Origin: Ophioceras dolichostomum | Lineage: Eukaryota; Ascomycota; Sordariomycetes; Magnaporthales; Ophioceraceae | NCBI GenBank assembly: GCA_003049485.1 | Contig: PYST01000232.1 | Location: 1 to 61,597, forward strand | Length of the DNA stretch: 61,597 bases | Direction: 5' to 3' | Part shown: positions 1 through 11,366 of the stretch, one piece after another | Position numbering within the stretch: the stretch's first letter is position 1 | Layout of the letters: every line of letters begins with the position of its first letter | Program-made: the position numbers and the translations under genes | The notes under the pieces: generated by a model | Seen by the model: the letters and a program-made list of their open reading frames with translations, nothing else | Told to the model about the DNA's origin: nothing | Databases searched by the model: none

Positions 1-175
1 CCCCCACCCCCCCGCCTGCCACCGTGTTCCCCGCGCAACAACTGGGCTGGGCGCACTCTACTGGATCTACTGGACGATGCTTCGTGCTTCGTGAATTGGA
101 CGTGGCTGACACGATTTTGCGCGGCTTGTCCTCTCTGCCGCACCCCTCTCCACGCGCGTACAGACGTCGTCCCAG
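1..175. other. Left-edge stretch, probable intron of the PP2C gene
   Basis: The stretch ends in a CAG acceptor directly before the first visible PP2C exon. No PP2C-like N-terminal coding sequence is seen in any frame, so it is best read as intron and, further left, missing exon. Confidence 0.45.
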
Positions 176-2324
176 GGCGAAGATGAGCGCCTCCTCTATG
201 GCGTGTCGGCCATGCAGGGCTGGCGGATCAGCATGGAGGACGCCCACACCACCGTGCTTGACCTGCTCGCCGGCAAGCCCGACGCGGCCAAGGGCCACTC
301 GGACCGACTGAGCTTCTTCGGCGTGTTTGACGGACATGGCGGCTCCAATGTGGCCGTATTCGCCGGCGACAACATCCACACAATCGTCTCGAACCAGGAC
401 ACTTTCAAAACTGGCAACTACGAGCAGGCCCTCAAGGACGGCTTCCTTGCTACCGACCGCGCGATCCTCAGCGGTATGACAAATCAAAGAAAAGAGATAA
501 GCGAGAGGACAAAGAATCAGTGATTTGAGAGGGGAATCATGCCAGAGACTTGGGGCTGCTTGCTGACTTGATATCACACCTGGCGGGGACAAATACAGAT
601 CCTAAATATGAGGAGGAAGTTTCGGGTTGCACAGCTTGTGTCGGCCTCCTGACCAGCGAGAAGATCTTCATTGTCAGTGCTGCAACCTTCCTCCGGCCCC
701 TCCGGCCCCTCCGGCTTCCCCGGCTGCCTTGCTGCCCCAAGTATTCACGATGTGCGCCCTGCTAACGGAACCCTCGCGCAGGCCAACGCTGGTGACTCGA
801 GGAGCGTGCTGGGCGTCAAGGGCCGTGCGAAGCCCCTGTCGTTCGATCACAAGCCGCAGAACGAGGGTATGTTCGTCTTCCGCGTGTGTTCCCTGTCTGG
901 GTGCCACGCTCAAGCTCTATCAAACCCGCTTGCCCGGGCCTCGTGCGGGGACGCGCACCGCGACGCGCACCGCGATACGGCAGGTCGTGGACCGTTTTTT
1001 GGCTCGTGAAGCCCGCAAGTCGCTGACATGATCATCCTCGCTCTTTCCTCCTTGGTAATACATAGGTGAGAAGGCGCGAATCACTGCCGCCGGCGGCTTC
1101 GTCGATTTCGGCCGCGTCAACGGCAACCTCGCCCTCTCACGGGCCATCGGCGACTTCGAATTCAAGAAGAGCGCCGACCTCGCGCCCGAGCAACAGATTG
1201 TCACCGCCTACCCCGACGTCGTGGTGCACGACATGGGTGACGACGATGAGTTCCTCGTCATTGCTTGTGACGGTGAGCCTCCACCCGCCTCCTTCGCCCT
1301 AGAACCCAAAGCCGGCTGTCTGCCTATTCCTAGCCACCCAATATCACGAGGCCACTACAAGATTCATTGCTAACATTGAACTGCGTCACTCGTTCCCTCT
1401 TTCCCCCGCCCAAAGGTATCTGGGACTGTCAATCTTCACAGGCCGTGGTTGAGTTTGTTCGACGGGGCATTGCGGCCAAGCAAGAACTCCACAAGGTGTG
1501 CGAGAACATGATGGACAACTGCCTGGCTTCTAACTCGGAGACTGGCGGAGTCGGTTGTGACAACATGACCATGATAATCATCGGCTTCTTACGCGGTCGC
1601 TCCAAGGATGAGTGGTACGAGGAGATCGCGAGAAGAGTTGCGAACGGCGACGGGCCATGTGCACCCCCAGAATATGGTACGGAACCATCATCATCATCCT
1701 GAGCGGTGTCTTTGGATCCCCTTCTCCCTTGTGTGACTCTCTCACTCCTACTCTCACTCTCCCCGGCTGCGCCCCCTCTCTTCCTCGGGATGATTCGCAA
1801 AGAGACTCGCTCATCCGTCCGCCCACGCTGTGTTCAACTTCGTCCTTCCCCATTTCCTATTTCCGGTACTAATAACACCCTTCTGTTCTCATCGAATAGC
1901 TGAGTTCCGCGGACCGGGGGTTCATCACAACTTCGATGATAGTGACAGTGGCTATGATGTCGATATGGATCACAAGGGCCCCAGCTTCGGAATTGGCGGG
2001 TACAGAGGGCGCGTGATCTTCCTTGGTGACGGCACCGAGGTCCTAACGGACTCGAACGACACCGAGATGTTCGACCAGGAGGACAAGGACCTCGACAGCC
2101 AGGTGTCGAAGTCCCCGACCCCGGCTGGTGGTGCCACCGCCTCCGAGGAGAAGAAGGACGACGCTGCCGGTGATGCCGCGCCGGCCGAGAAGGCCGAGGA
2201 CAAGACGGCGACCGCGGCGGCTTCAGCGACGAGAACGTCGGAGAAGGCGCCGGAGGCTACTACTACCGACTCCTCCGAGTCCGCGAAACCGGCAAAGGAG
2301 GAAAAGTCAGAAGCCGCGTCGTAA
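176..2324 (+). CDS. ptc2: PP2C-type protein phosphatase, Ptc2/Ptc3 family (5' end outside window)
   Basis: This is a Mg/Mn-dependent serine/threonine phosphatase of the PP2C family. Family knowledge suggests it dampens stress-MAPK and checkpoint kinases. The visible exons are 176-473, 599-672, 782-866, 1066-1272, 1416-1676 and 1900-2324, all with GT-AG junctions in matching phase, giving 449 residues. PP2C metal-site motifs are present: MEDAH, GVFDGHGG, LALSRAIGD, DGIWD and GCDNMTM. The first visible exon follows a CAG acceptor at 173-175 in phase 0. The usual N-terminal exon, with the start codon, is not found in bases 1-175, so it probably lies left of the window. The C-terminus is an acidic Ala/Glu/Lys-rich tail of about 90 residues, which is typical of the fungal members. 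No lesion is seen. The PP2C assignment is firm. The choice between Ptc2 and Ptc3 is not decidable here. Confidence 0.93.
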
Positions 2325-3293
2325 TTCCACTCTCCCTGAGAGGGATCAAGGCAGCACCGACCAGACGTTGCCTGCCCTGCCCATTATCCATCCCCCCTGC
2401 CGCCTTTGTCAGATTTTGTTTCCTAGCTCTCTTATGTCTCCTTGCTCTACTCGCGCGCCATAGCTCAGGTTGCCGTGATTCTGTTTTGTCTCCATGCCTT
2501 ACTGCTTCTGTCTCTCCTTCTCCCTCCATCCTTGGCTGGCTGGGTTGGCTGCCCACGCGCGGGAGTTCTCTTCGAGGAATGATGAAAAACAACACGCTGC
2601 TCAAATAACACGCATCACACACAATCCATGCCCTCTGGCGTCCCGATTTCTTTTTTTTTTCTTTCTCTCTCTCCCACCTACGTATCTCGCTGCATTTTTC
2701 GTCTTCTTTGTCGGTGGGATTACCTCCTACGTCGTCACACCTTCCTCAGATGTCACGATTCTCCATGCCGGCGCACAGAAAACCGTACAACCTCACTCAG
2801 CCAACCGACCATCTATCTATCTACCCATCACCCAAGACGACCGACCCTACATGCTATGACCGCGATTGCGGACACAGCGATCTGGGAATGAGTTTGTTTA
2901 TACAAGGAAGGGAGGGAGAAAGAGAAGGAAGGACCAGGACCAGGAAGCAAAAAACTATAAAGTCAACAAGACATGATGAACCCATCGTTTGCGAGGCCTA
3001 GCAATCTCCCATCGAGCTTAACGACCACCAAAGTTTGGGAAAAGCACGGGGGCGTGTGGACTCCCTCTCGTCCGGTGGCATCTAGTGCAGTAGCATGGGA
3101 AGGGGAGCGAAGAACTTGGACAGAGCAAGGATATGAATGACACCGTCGTCCGGGGGCGTCTTTTCCTCCTTTGCCCTTTATATGCCCTTAACCTCACATA
3201 TCATTTTTTCCTTTTTTCGTTTTACAGGCTCGCGTATTCAGTTGGTGGTTATGGATTTCCCAATTTTCTTTTATTGCCTCTATACTGTGAAGG

Positions 3294-3331
3294 GCGTGGC
3301 GTGGCGTGGCGTGGCGTGGTGTGGCGTGCCT
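3294..3331. repeat. GGCGT pentanucleotide repeat
   Basis: About seven near-perfect units of GGCGT/GTGGC in tandem, the last ones degenerate. The tract is a minisatellite in the 3' flank of the PP2C gene. Confidence 0.8.
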
Positions 3332-3441
3332 GAACACTGCTGTTGTTGTTGTTGTCCATAAGGGGGCTGTTTCGATACCGTCAATTCTCTATTCTTTTCC
3401 CCCTCTCTTTTCGTTTTGTCTTGTTTTTGTCATGCTGTTTT

Positions 3442-3466
3442 ATGGATGGATGGATGGATGGATGGA
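3442..3466. repeat. GGAT tetranucleotide microsatellite
   Basis: Six consecutive ATGG units, followed by a purine-rich tract running to about 3600. Confidence 0.85.
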
Positions 3467-4292
3467 AAGCAGAGAGGTGTGGGTGAAAGGAAACGAAGGG
3501 AAACAAATGAAGGGAGGGAAATGTGGAGAAGAAGAAGGTGAGGATAGGAGGAGAGGGAGGAGGGGAGGAAGATGAGGGTGGGTGCTGTGAGGAGGGGGGA
3601 ATGGAAATTAACAAACTTACTAGACGATACCTGTTGGAACGAAATGTCACTTGTTGTCCATCACCATCATGCTCGAGAGAGGCTTTACTGTGTTGAGTGC
3701 ATATGGGTAAACATGGGAGGGGGACTGGAAGGGATTCTCTTTCGCGCTCTCGTTTTGCTCGATTCCCTTGATCAGGGTTAAGTTTGTCACAAAGGAAGTG
3801 TTATAAAGTCAGCATCTATCAGCCATGCCGTTCGTCCCCACCGATAAGATGCCCCCCCTCCAACCCACCGCCCCGTTCACGTTCACGGCCTGAGGCTTGT
3901 GACGACCGAAAACCTCGGTGAGGGCGTCCTGAAACCCGACGTGGTTGATATAGGCGAACGGTAGGTACCCTTTGTGGAAGGATGTGTCGTCTGGGGATGA
4001 GCCCAGGCACACATACGCAGCTATGGCGAGTCGCATGGAAAGCATCAAAATGCACAAGAGTTGGTCACAGGAAGGGATTATTTATATACAGGGTCTATCG
4101 GGTTTGTTTATCCACAAATAATAGTCTACAGAGATAGGTAGGTAGATAGTTCGGGTTGTACAGCTGGATGCTTCTCAGGCATTTTGTCCTGGAGCTATGT
4201 GACGAAATCCAAAGAAGATGACAGTGAATACATGGCATATATACACAAAGGTCGGTTACAGAGGTGGATGAGCATCTTCTGCTCGGGTCTGG

Positions 4293-7151
4293 CTACTGCT
4301 TGTTGCTAGCCTTTTTGGAGGGCCCACCGTTTTCCCTCGCCTCGGTGTGGCGGCGAATCTGCCGCTGGATGAAGGGCATATAGTTGGGCTTCAGGACGAT
4401 CTTCAGCCTGGAGGGCGGTATCGCTTTGGTGAAGGAAGGCTTGCGCTTGAGGTCGATCACGAACGGTTCGTCGAGGAACGGGCTTGGCCACCGGCGCGAC
4501 GCGTGTGTATCTTCAGACGAAGTGCTCCTCGCCCGTTGCTGATTCCTGGGCGCATCGCCATTATCTTCGGCGCCGTGCTGTGGGGGAGGACCTGGGTCTT
4601 GTTCTGCCGCGTTGTCTCCCCTCGCGGTTGGGGATGCATGCTCGGCAACATCAGAGCCCCCAAGAGCTTTATGGGTGATAGCCAGCTCGCGAGAGGTGGA
4701 TTGTTCGTCTGTCGTAGCCGTGTTTAGCGATTCAGAGGGGCCTGGAGCTGGGTGGTCCCGCTCGTGGTTGGGAGTATCTCCTGTATCTTCGATTGGGGAA
4801 TCGGCGTCCTTGCTGACTGCCCCATCCAGGTCCTCGGGTGCGGGAACCCAAGCCCGTATCTCAGCAAGCTTTTTGCGATCCAAGTTGATGGCCGATTCCA
4901 ACACCACCGAGAGCGAGCTCACCGGCGTCAGGCCGGCACGTGGCTCTTCAATTCGCTTCTTCCACACATGTGTGGGCATGTTCTCGGGGGCTGGCTGGAC
5001 ATGGGGGGCGATTTCAGGATAGAGAGCGCTCACGACCCTGTAGTTTCTGCGCTGGTCCACAGCCCACTCTGCCAAGACGAAGTTGGCCTCAGCCCTGGGG
5101 ATCTTGCATTTGCGCGCCTTGACCGCCTTGACCACACGCCGGCGCATGCGGTAGCTGGTTGCCTTGTTCAGCACGGCGAAGTGCCAGACGACGGCGAGGC
5201 AGAGCGGCATACGCCGCCTCCAGAAGAGGTCGAAGAGAGCATCGAACGTAATATCGTCTGCGTTAAAGCCAGAATGCTCGAGACCTTGCAGCGCTGTAAG
5301 CGAGAGCGATACCAACTGCTGCACTTTGGCATGTGTGAGGATGGTGTTGTACGTCACGACATCTGGGCGCATGCCAAGAGGGCGTCCGGGTTTAGCCATC
5401 TCGTCGACCAACGCGAGGGCATCTTCGTGGCGCCCATGAGTGCCCAGAATGTCGATGATCTTGTTTCCCGATACCCGGGTCAACCAGCGGGACCGGCTGG
5501 TATACGCCTTGTCCATCTTGTCTAATATCTTCCCGAGCCTCGCGCCCTCACCCATGGCGCGCTCGAAGTCCTGGGGCGCTAGGAGTCCGGCAATGCGGCG
5601 TGCAGCAGTCGGCGACGAGAGCATGCCCTTCGAGGCCATCGCCTTCATGATTTGGCGTCGCACACTGTGGTCTTCGACCATATACATGAAGATCAACCAC
5701 GTGTGGAAGTTAGGAGAGTGGCCGGCCCCGACCATCAGGAGAAGCATCACGTAGAAGCGTGACAGGTCCTTAGCATGGGCGGCCGCGCGTAACATCGCGT
5801 TGAATGCGTCGGGCCCAACCGGCATCTGTGGATTCTTCTTTACGGCCGCGAAGAAAGCCTCCAGCTCTGGCAAAAGGGTGATGCCATGGGTCGCCAGGAA
5901 GTGAAAAGCCCGCTGGCACGAGGTAGGAGTCGCGACCCGGTGTGTGGCGGGGTCCGCGAAGATTTTGGCCAGCAGACTGGCGACCTGATGCGCGTGAGAG
6001 GGCGCCCCAGACGTTTGCTCGCCAGGCACGGGAACAGACCGGATCACATCGCGGACGAAGTGATCGAATGTGTCGTATGTCCACTCCGCCGGCAGTCGTA
6101 TCTTGGAGAGCGGAACCTTCGGCGACGTCTCCGTCCGGTAGATATCCGCCTCGCTGGGGTCTGTCCACGCTTCCACGTCCAAATTTGCGGCCGTGGCAGG
6201 AGCGGCGAGATCACGCGGCGCGAGGAACCTTATCATTGAATCGTCCATGGCTTCGATCTCGGCTTCGAAGCCGGTCCTGGTTGGGGCCTTTACGACGGTT
6301 GCAACTCCGGCGGTCTCCAGGACAGCGTTGACCGGGACGTCGAGGGACTCTGGTGGCCCGTATACCACGACCGACAGCGCGGATGAACGACAATTCTTCT
6401 CAGCCTTGCCATCCCTGAAAGTCTCTCTGGAAACCTCTCTGGAAATTTCTGGCCGATGCTCCTCATCCCTCCAGCTAGCCCACACAGCGGACCCGGTCCT
6501 CCGAGAGATAGACCTGAGGCTGCTCGGCAGACCCTTCGATAGGAGCAACAAAGGGTCAAATTTTGACGGGTCGGTATCGATCACGACGCCGCGCCAAGAC
6601 GACCGAGAAGGTGTCTTGGCGGCTAGTGTCTGGAGGATCTTGCGCCAGTCTGGAGCTTCCCGATCAAGAGCCGCCCCGACCTGCGCAAACAGGCGCTGCC
6701 TGACGATATCCTTTCGATACTTGTGCTTACTCCGCTTACGCTCACCCAGCGAAGGCGAGTTTGCGGGCACTTTGACCAAGGCCGATCTCCGGAACCGGGC
6801 CGAAGTGACCCGTTGGCTTTTTGGAAGCGGTGGTCTCGGCGGTTGCGATGGCGATTGCAGGCGCGGCTGCGACAGCGGCTGTGACTGTGATTGGGAGCTC
6901 GATGGCTCGTCGCTGTTCTCCGGAGTAGCGGGGGCCGTCGTCGCAGGGAATGGCTGAGTCGAGATTCGACAGCGTTGGCTCTGCCAGAGGAACGGCGGAG
7001 GGCGGCGGGGTTGGACCGCTTGGGATCGCGATTCTGACCGGGTCGACTGGGCTGGTACGAGAGCTGGTACGAGTCCGAGAGGCTCCCTAGGAATCATCAT
7101 GGCGAAGCCTCGGGCGCCGAACTGCAGGGGCCGAGTCCGCCATATCGACAT
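4293..7151 (-). CDS. PPR-like mitochondrial protein, 952 residues
   Basis: An intronless 952-codon frame opens with ATG at 7151 and stops at 4293. The first 60 or so residues are rich in Arg, Pro, Ser and Gln and nearly free of acidic residues, which fits a mitochondrial import presequence. A Pro/Gln/Ser-rich linker follows. From about residue 410 to 660 there are helical pairs typical of pentatricopeptide repeats: PDAFNAMLRAAAHAKDLSRF, VVTYNTILTHAKVQQLVSLS and DDITFDALFDLFWRR. PPR proteins bind organellar RNA and act in its processing or translation, so a role in mitochondrial RNA metabolism is inferred. The C-terminal 200 residues are acidic and disordered, then basic at the very end. Codon use matches the neighbours and no lesion is visible. 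The exact orthologue was not recognised. Confidence 0.8.
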   Translation of the reverse strand: MSIWRTRPLQFGARGFAMMIPREPLGLVPALVPAQSTRSESRSQAVQPRRPPPFLWQSQRCRISTQPFPATTAPATPENSDEPSSSQSQSQPLSQPRLQSPSQPPRPPLPKSQRVTSARFRRSALVKVPANSPSLGERKRSKHKYRKDIVRQRLFAQVGAALDREAPDWRKILQTLAAKTPSRSSWRGVVIDTDPSKFDPLLLLSKGLPSSLRSISRRTGSAVWASWRDEEHRPEISREVSRETFRDGKAEKNCRSSALSVVVYGPPESLDVPVNAVLETAGVATVVKAPTRTGFEAEIEAMDDSMIRFLAPRDLAAPATAANLDVEAWTDPSEADIYRTETSPKVPLSKIRLPAEWTYDTFDHFVRDVIRSVPVPGEQTSGAPSHAHQVASLLAKIFADPATHRVATPTSCQRAFHFLATHGITLLPELEAFFAAVKKNPQMPVGPDAFNAMLRAAAHAKDLSRFYVMLLLMVGAGHSPNFHTWLIFMYMVEDHSVRRQIMKAMASKGMLSSPTAARRIAGLLAPQDFERAMGEGARLGKILDKMDKAYTSRSRWLTRVSGNKIIDILGTHGRHEDALALVDEMAKPGRPLGMRPDVVTYNTILTHAKVQQLVSLSLTALQGLEHSGFNADDITFDALFDLFWRRRMPLCLAVVWHFAVLNKATSYRMRRRVVKAVKARKCKIPRAEANFVLAEWAVDQRRNYRVVSALYPEIAPHVQPAPENMPTHVWKKRIEEPRAGLTPVSSLSVVLESAINLDRKKLAEIRAWVPAPEDLDGAVSKDADSPIEDTGDTPNHERDHPAPGPSESLNTATTDEQSTSRELAITHKALGGSDVAEHASPTARGDNAAEQDPGPPPQHGAEDNGDAPRNQQRARSTSSEDTHASRRWPSPFLDEPFVIDLKRKPSFTKAIPPSRLKIVLKPNYMPFIQRQIRRHTEARENGGPSKKASNKQ

Positions 7152-7649
7152 GATTCCCAGGGACGGTGGCTATAATGAGCTGGGTTCCATAGTGCGATGC
7201 GCGTGGGCGGTAGAGAACGGGTACGTTGATCCGAACTCTCCATAAACCGGAGGATTTCCTCTGTCGTTTTGTTCGAAGTAATTCCCCGTCTCGTGGTTTC
7301 GTGGCGGTAATCATGAAGGTGTCTGGACCTTGTCTGGACGCGAAGGCCCAGAAAAATTCGGGACGAGAGGAGTGGAGCAGGGGTCAGAGGTGAAGCTTTT
7401 TGGCGGTCGCGAGCGGCAGAATTGAGCCATGGATGCAACTATGCGCCGCGAGGATCGCGAACATGTAAAACAGAAGAATGTGTATTAAGACGGTAGATAC
7501 TATATGGTAAGAGAGGTATCTGGTGGCTAAAACACAGACATCTCAGCCAGCCAATTGACCGTCTATGCAAACTTGGTAGGTAGCGATAACGTGAACTTTT
7601 GTTCCGGGTTGGGTATCAGTGGTATCAGTGTCATGTCCTCCTTTTATCA
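7152..7649. other. Intergenic region upstream of the PPR gene
   Basis: This holds the 5' flank of the PPR gene and the 3' flank of the dysferlin-domain gene, both on the minus strand. No further gene or repeat is seen. Confidence 0.6.
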
Positions 7650-9301
7650 TCAGCGTCCAGCGTCGCGTGTAGGGGTAGCACTGCGACTCCTGTTTTTACG
7701 AGATCGCGCTTCTTCGACATCGCAGCAGCCCTCCTTCACCTTGCTCTCGGCAATGCCTTTCACATCGCTCCAGTACTCCAGCCTCCTGACCTCCTCAGCG
7801 GCGTGCGTCACAGCTGCCTTGAGGTTGGCCGCCCTCCCCTCCGCGCCGCCTACGCCCTCGGCTGCAGGTGTGTTGGTAGGATGTCTATTGGTGTCTTGTG
7901 CCTCCGTCGCGGGGGCCTTCGCGGGGGCCTTCTCGTCGTCCCCCGCCGCATCCGCTTCTTCATCGTCGCACAGATCCGTCAAGCGCTTCAGGAGCACCCT
8001 GCGCGATGCCTGGAACACGAATAAACCCATAATCTCGTGCATCACCTGGTCCAGCTCCTTGAGGTCACTGCCGTTCTCTAAGAAGTTCTCCACGGCCTCG
8101 ATCTTCTCCCTGTCGATACGGCTCGTACGCAGCACCGCCATGAGCGTGTCCACATCCGTGATATCAAGCGCCTCCGCCTCCGCGCCCGCGCCTGCGATTA
8201 TGCTGCTGCTGCCACAGCCGCCGCCTCCGCCACCGCCTGCCTGCGATGCGACGCTGGCGCTGATGATGCTGCTAGCGCCCGCGCCACGCCGACTACCTGG
8301 CCGGCTCAGCTCCTTAGAGCTGCGCTGCATCTCGGCGGACGACCGCACGACGAAATACTCGGGCTGCAACCCGCCGCTGCCGTGAAGCGACCCATGCGCC
8401 TGAGCTCTCTTGACCCGGCGTCGGATCCAGGCGCGTCTCCGCACGAACGAATTCCACCACTTGGGCCCGTGCCAGGTGAATCCCCGGAAGTTAAACGCGT
8501 ATTCCCAGCCGTCCTTATCGACTCCCTCGTCGTGGTTGACCCGCCACTCGGGCCACGCCCACCGCCAGGTCGGGTCGGGCACCTGCGCCGTGGAGATCCC
8601 CGTCGCGCTGGGCTTGTGAGCCACGTTTGTCCATGTGGGCGGGTCGCGCCAACCCAGCGCCTTCGAGGAGAAGAGGGGAATGCCACACAGCATCCCACCG
8701 CGCTCGTTCTCGTATAGGACATCGATGGCCGATTCTGCATCAGCTGTCCTCGGTCGATCTGTGCGCGCCCCTGTGCCTTGGGTGGCGGGCATCGTCGCAA
8801 CGGGTGTCTCGAAGGGTGTAGGCTCTGTACTCTCGGCCAGTCAGTGTCAGATGTGCGAAGCTGCGATATCGGGACCTTGGCCCCCTCGAAATCACCCGGC
8901 AAGCAGCAGAAGGGGAGCGTACGCTGAATATTAATCGTGAGCCCTCCATTGGCGTCTAAGGGGTCGGGTTGCCCTGTTTCTTTAGCGCTGTCGTTGGATC
9001 GATGACGTCGACGGGACGAAGACGACTGAGATGTAGTTGTGGGTGCGCGCACAAGGGGATCGATAGTGTTGACTGATGCGCCGATGGTAGACGGTCCCTC
9101 TCCGGAGTCCTGGCTTAGTCCCCGAGCCGGCGCCGTCGACGCGGGTTCCGTCGCTGGCGTGGTCGTCGGCTGGTTCCCGGCATCAGAGGCGGCAGCAGCA
9201 TCGGCCTCGTCGACCAAGGCGATCTCATGGTCATAGTCGCTATCCTTGAGTGGAGGAGCCCGGCGCGATGTGTGAGGTTTCCTGATCCTGTGCTTTGGCA
9301 T
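7650..9301 (-). CDS. mug65: Dysferlin/peroxin-domain protein, Mug65/Spo73-like
   Basis: Two exons, 9301-8896 and 8824-7650, give 526 residues. The 71-nt intron (8825-8895) has a GTGATT donor, a CTGAC branch motif and a TACAG acceptor. It joins the frames so that LPEPTPFETP follows the TLPF motif. The N-terminus (1-120) is a basic, disordered Ser/Thr-rich tail. The region around residues 170-285 is the dysferlin (DysF/Pex24p) fold, with LYENERGGMLCGIPLFSSKA, the Trp-rich WRWAWPEWRVNHD and a terminal WHGPKWWNSFVRRRAW block. S. pombe Mug65 and yeast Spo73 carry this domain. Spo73 acts in spore-wall and prospore-membrane formation, so a role in meiosis or sporulation membranes is inferred. A Gly/Ala/Ser low-complexity stretch follows, then an acidic C-terminus. 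The ATG at 9301 is the first in frame. Confidence 0.8.
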
Positions 9302-10701
9302 TGCGCCGAATTTTGCGCACGGGGTGAAGGGGGACGGTTATTCGAGATGGGATCACTGCATCGTGATCCACAGCGGGGCCACGGAGAGCGGAGAGGAAAG
9401 GTAGTACAGAAGAACGGGGAGAGAATGAGAGAGAATCGTAACAGAGGTTGAAATATTAAAGATGATCAGAGCAGAAAGACACCACCAAACGGCTTAACAG
9501 TAATTTGAACAGCCTTCCAAAAAGTAGGACCAGGCTTCAAATTTTGTCCATAGACTACGATGTCACCAGGCGTCACCAGGCAGCACCAATTTCAAGGCCA
9601 GGCAAGGGGTTGTAGACGCCACGATCTGGGCGGTGGTCGCGGTGGTTGGCGACGATAAATTGCGGTTGGCTCTTTGGGTTCGCCGACTCGGCAGGAGCAA
9701 TATTATGCCTCCCAACACCTGCGCAAAGAGTATGGAGAAACGCCGCACGTGGGGGAAAACCTCAGAAAGCGAGCTAGGCCTAGTAGTCCCTTCCTTTACG
9801 AGCCCGGATGAGGTCGAGACCAGATGGACCTTTCTGAGGCCTGTTGGCGACCGACCCAAAGCCGAATTCTCTGGAAGGCTCTGGAGTGGACGGGGCTGAG
9901 CTGTGGCAGTCAATGCCATTCTGCGTTTCGATGTTGTTCCGTAATTGCTGGCCAGTGATCCAGCTCAGCTGTCTTGCGACCTGACAGGGGTTCCGCCAAG
10001 ATCGGGAGACACACAAGTTGGACTCCGTATCGATGATGTAATTTCGCGCTTGTCCTCCCAAACCAGACAGACGAGTTTAAGAACGTCACGGCTTGTGCTC
10101 AGCTCATTTTGCACTTTATTACCGATTTTGGCGCTTCTGGTACTAGGCTTTAAGTCTCGTAAACACGAGCGCTTCAAGCAGATTTAAACTGCAGTATGGT
10201 CGGATGCGTTGTACGTTGTACAGTCGGGTCGTCAGGTGCTTTGAAAGAGCAGAGGCATGAAAGTAATGAGACAGCACATTGCTGGCGTCTCTTTCATTGC
10301 GGGGCGAGAAGAGCACCAAGAGCTGTGAGCCTGCTACCGATGTCCCCGCAGCCAGGGCGGGCAGGGCAATACGTCATGTATCGAAGCTCGAAGCTACCAT
10401 CAACATCAAGACGGGCTGTTTGGTGTGTGCAGGCGCGAGCCATAGCAAATGTCTCTTATGGTCTCCTTGATCATGCCATTTCATTTGCTGCTCAAGCCCA
10501 TCCGGTGACTTCGTGTCTCGACTACAAGTTCCCCTCATCTCCTCCCGTCTCTAAATCTTGTTGTCGCTTTCACAACATCCTGAGAGTACCAGTCAGACAA
10601 TACATTGAGTTGGTCTTTGACTTCACGAATAATCGCATCGCGAACGATTGGCACTATTCACTCCTGTTTCTCACCCTTCAGCCCCTGATTCCCATCTCAA
10701 C
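9302..10701. other. Divergent intergenic region
   Basis: This 1.4-kb stretch separates two divergently transcribed genes and so must hold both promoters. A minus-strand 118-codon frame (9919-9563) starts with ATG and has one hydrophobic segment, but it has no conserved feature. I see nothing else definable. Confidence 0.55.
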
Positions 10702-11366
10702 ATGTCGAGGCGACCTGCTGTTATCATCGGGGCTTTGGCCGTGACGGGTGCCGGCTACTACCTCTACCAAGCCGGCGGCAACACCAAGGTCGCTCAGAAG
10801 CAATTCGAGAGTGAGTGCTGAAGCTCAGAATCAGAGACAGACGCGATGCGCCTGTGTGCTCCCTCCTTCTGTGATGAGCCCGCGCATCGAGCCGGGTTGC
10901 TAACCGCGAACACAGGTGATATACACTCCGCATCATCCAAGGTGCGCAGCGAGTTGCCGGGCCGCGCCAAGGAAGCCGAGAAGAACGCCGATAAGTTCGG
11001 TGCTCAGGTCGGCGCCAAGTTCGACCAAGCTGTACGAATTCCCATCTCCTTCGTTTTCCAACCTGGAGCCTACCATACCTCACACATCGTCTCCTGACCA
11101 GTTTGCTCGCCTCTGGCTTTTGATGTGGAAGGGAGACTCCGCATGCATGTGCTTGTTAATTCCATCAATGCTAACAGGCCGTTTCATGCTCAATACAGAC
11201 CCAGAACGCCAAGAACGAGGCCGCCAAGCTCAAGTCGGACGCTGAGGCTTTTGCAAAGGACACCAAGGCTAGCGCGCTCAAGAAGGTCGACGAGATCGAC
11301 CGAAAAGTCGAGGATAGCGCATCCAAGGCGAAGGGTGGAATCTCAAGCTGGTTCGGCGGCAAATAG
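10702..11366 (+). CDS. Small membrane-anchored helical protein (calcofluor white hypersensitive-type)
   Basis: Three exons, 10702-10810, 10916-11031 and 11199-11366, with phase-consistent GT-AG junctions, encode 130 residues. Residues 4-24 (RPAVIIGALAVTGAGYYLYQ) form one hydrophobic segment. The remainder is a Lys/Ala/Glu-rich amphipathic helix resembling LEA- or apolipoprotein-like sequences, ending in WFGGK. Short ascomycete proteins with this layout are annotated as calcofluor white hypersensitive proteins. That name reports a cell-wall phenotype, and no biochemical activity is implied. A mitochondrial or other membrane location is inferred from the N-terminal anchor. The second intron has two possible in-frame acceptors 21 nt apart, at 11177 and 11198. 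The distal one was chosen because it keeps the helix uninterrupted. Confidence 0.75.

Larger units (their letters stand above)
2325..4292. other. Intergenic region between convergent PP2C and PPR genes
   Basis: About 2 kb lies between two genes that point at each other, so both 3' UTRs fall here. It holds a GGCGT pentanucleotide run, a GGAT tetranucleotide run and a purine-rich tract near 3480-3600. A minus-strand open frame ending at 3809 can start at an ATG and would encode about 78 residues with a hydrophobic N-terminus, but nothing else supports it. I see no other gene. Confidence 0.6.

Noticed and set aside
3809..4046. Minus-strand frame of about 78 codons with a hydrophobic N-terminus
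   Set aside because: Short, no motif, lies in the probable 3' flank of the PPR gene. A secreted small protein is possible but unsupported.
4752..6957. Plus-strand frames of 254-257 codons opposite the PPR gene
   Set aside because: Antisense shadows without motifs. The minus frame is a complete 952-codon gene.
9563..9919. Minus-strand 118-codon ATG frame with one hydrophobic segment
   Set aside because: No conserved feature and it lies in the shared promoter region of two divergent genes.
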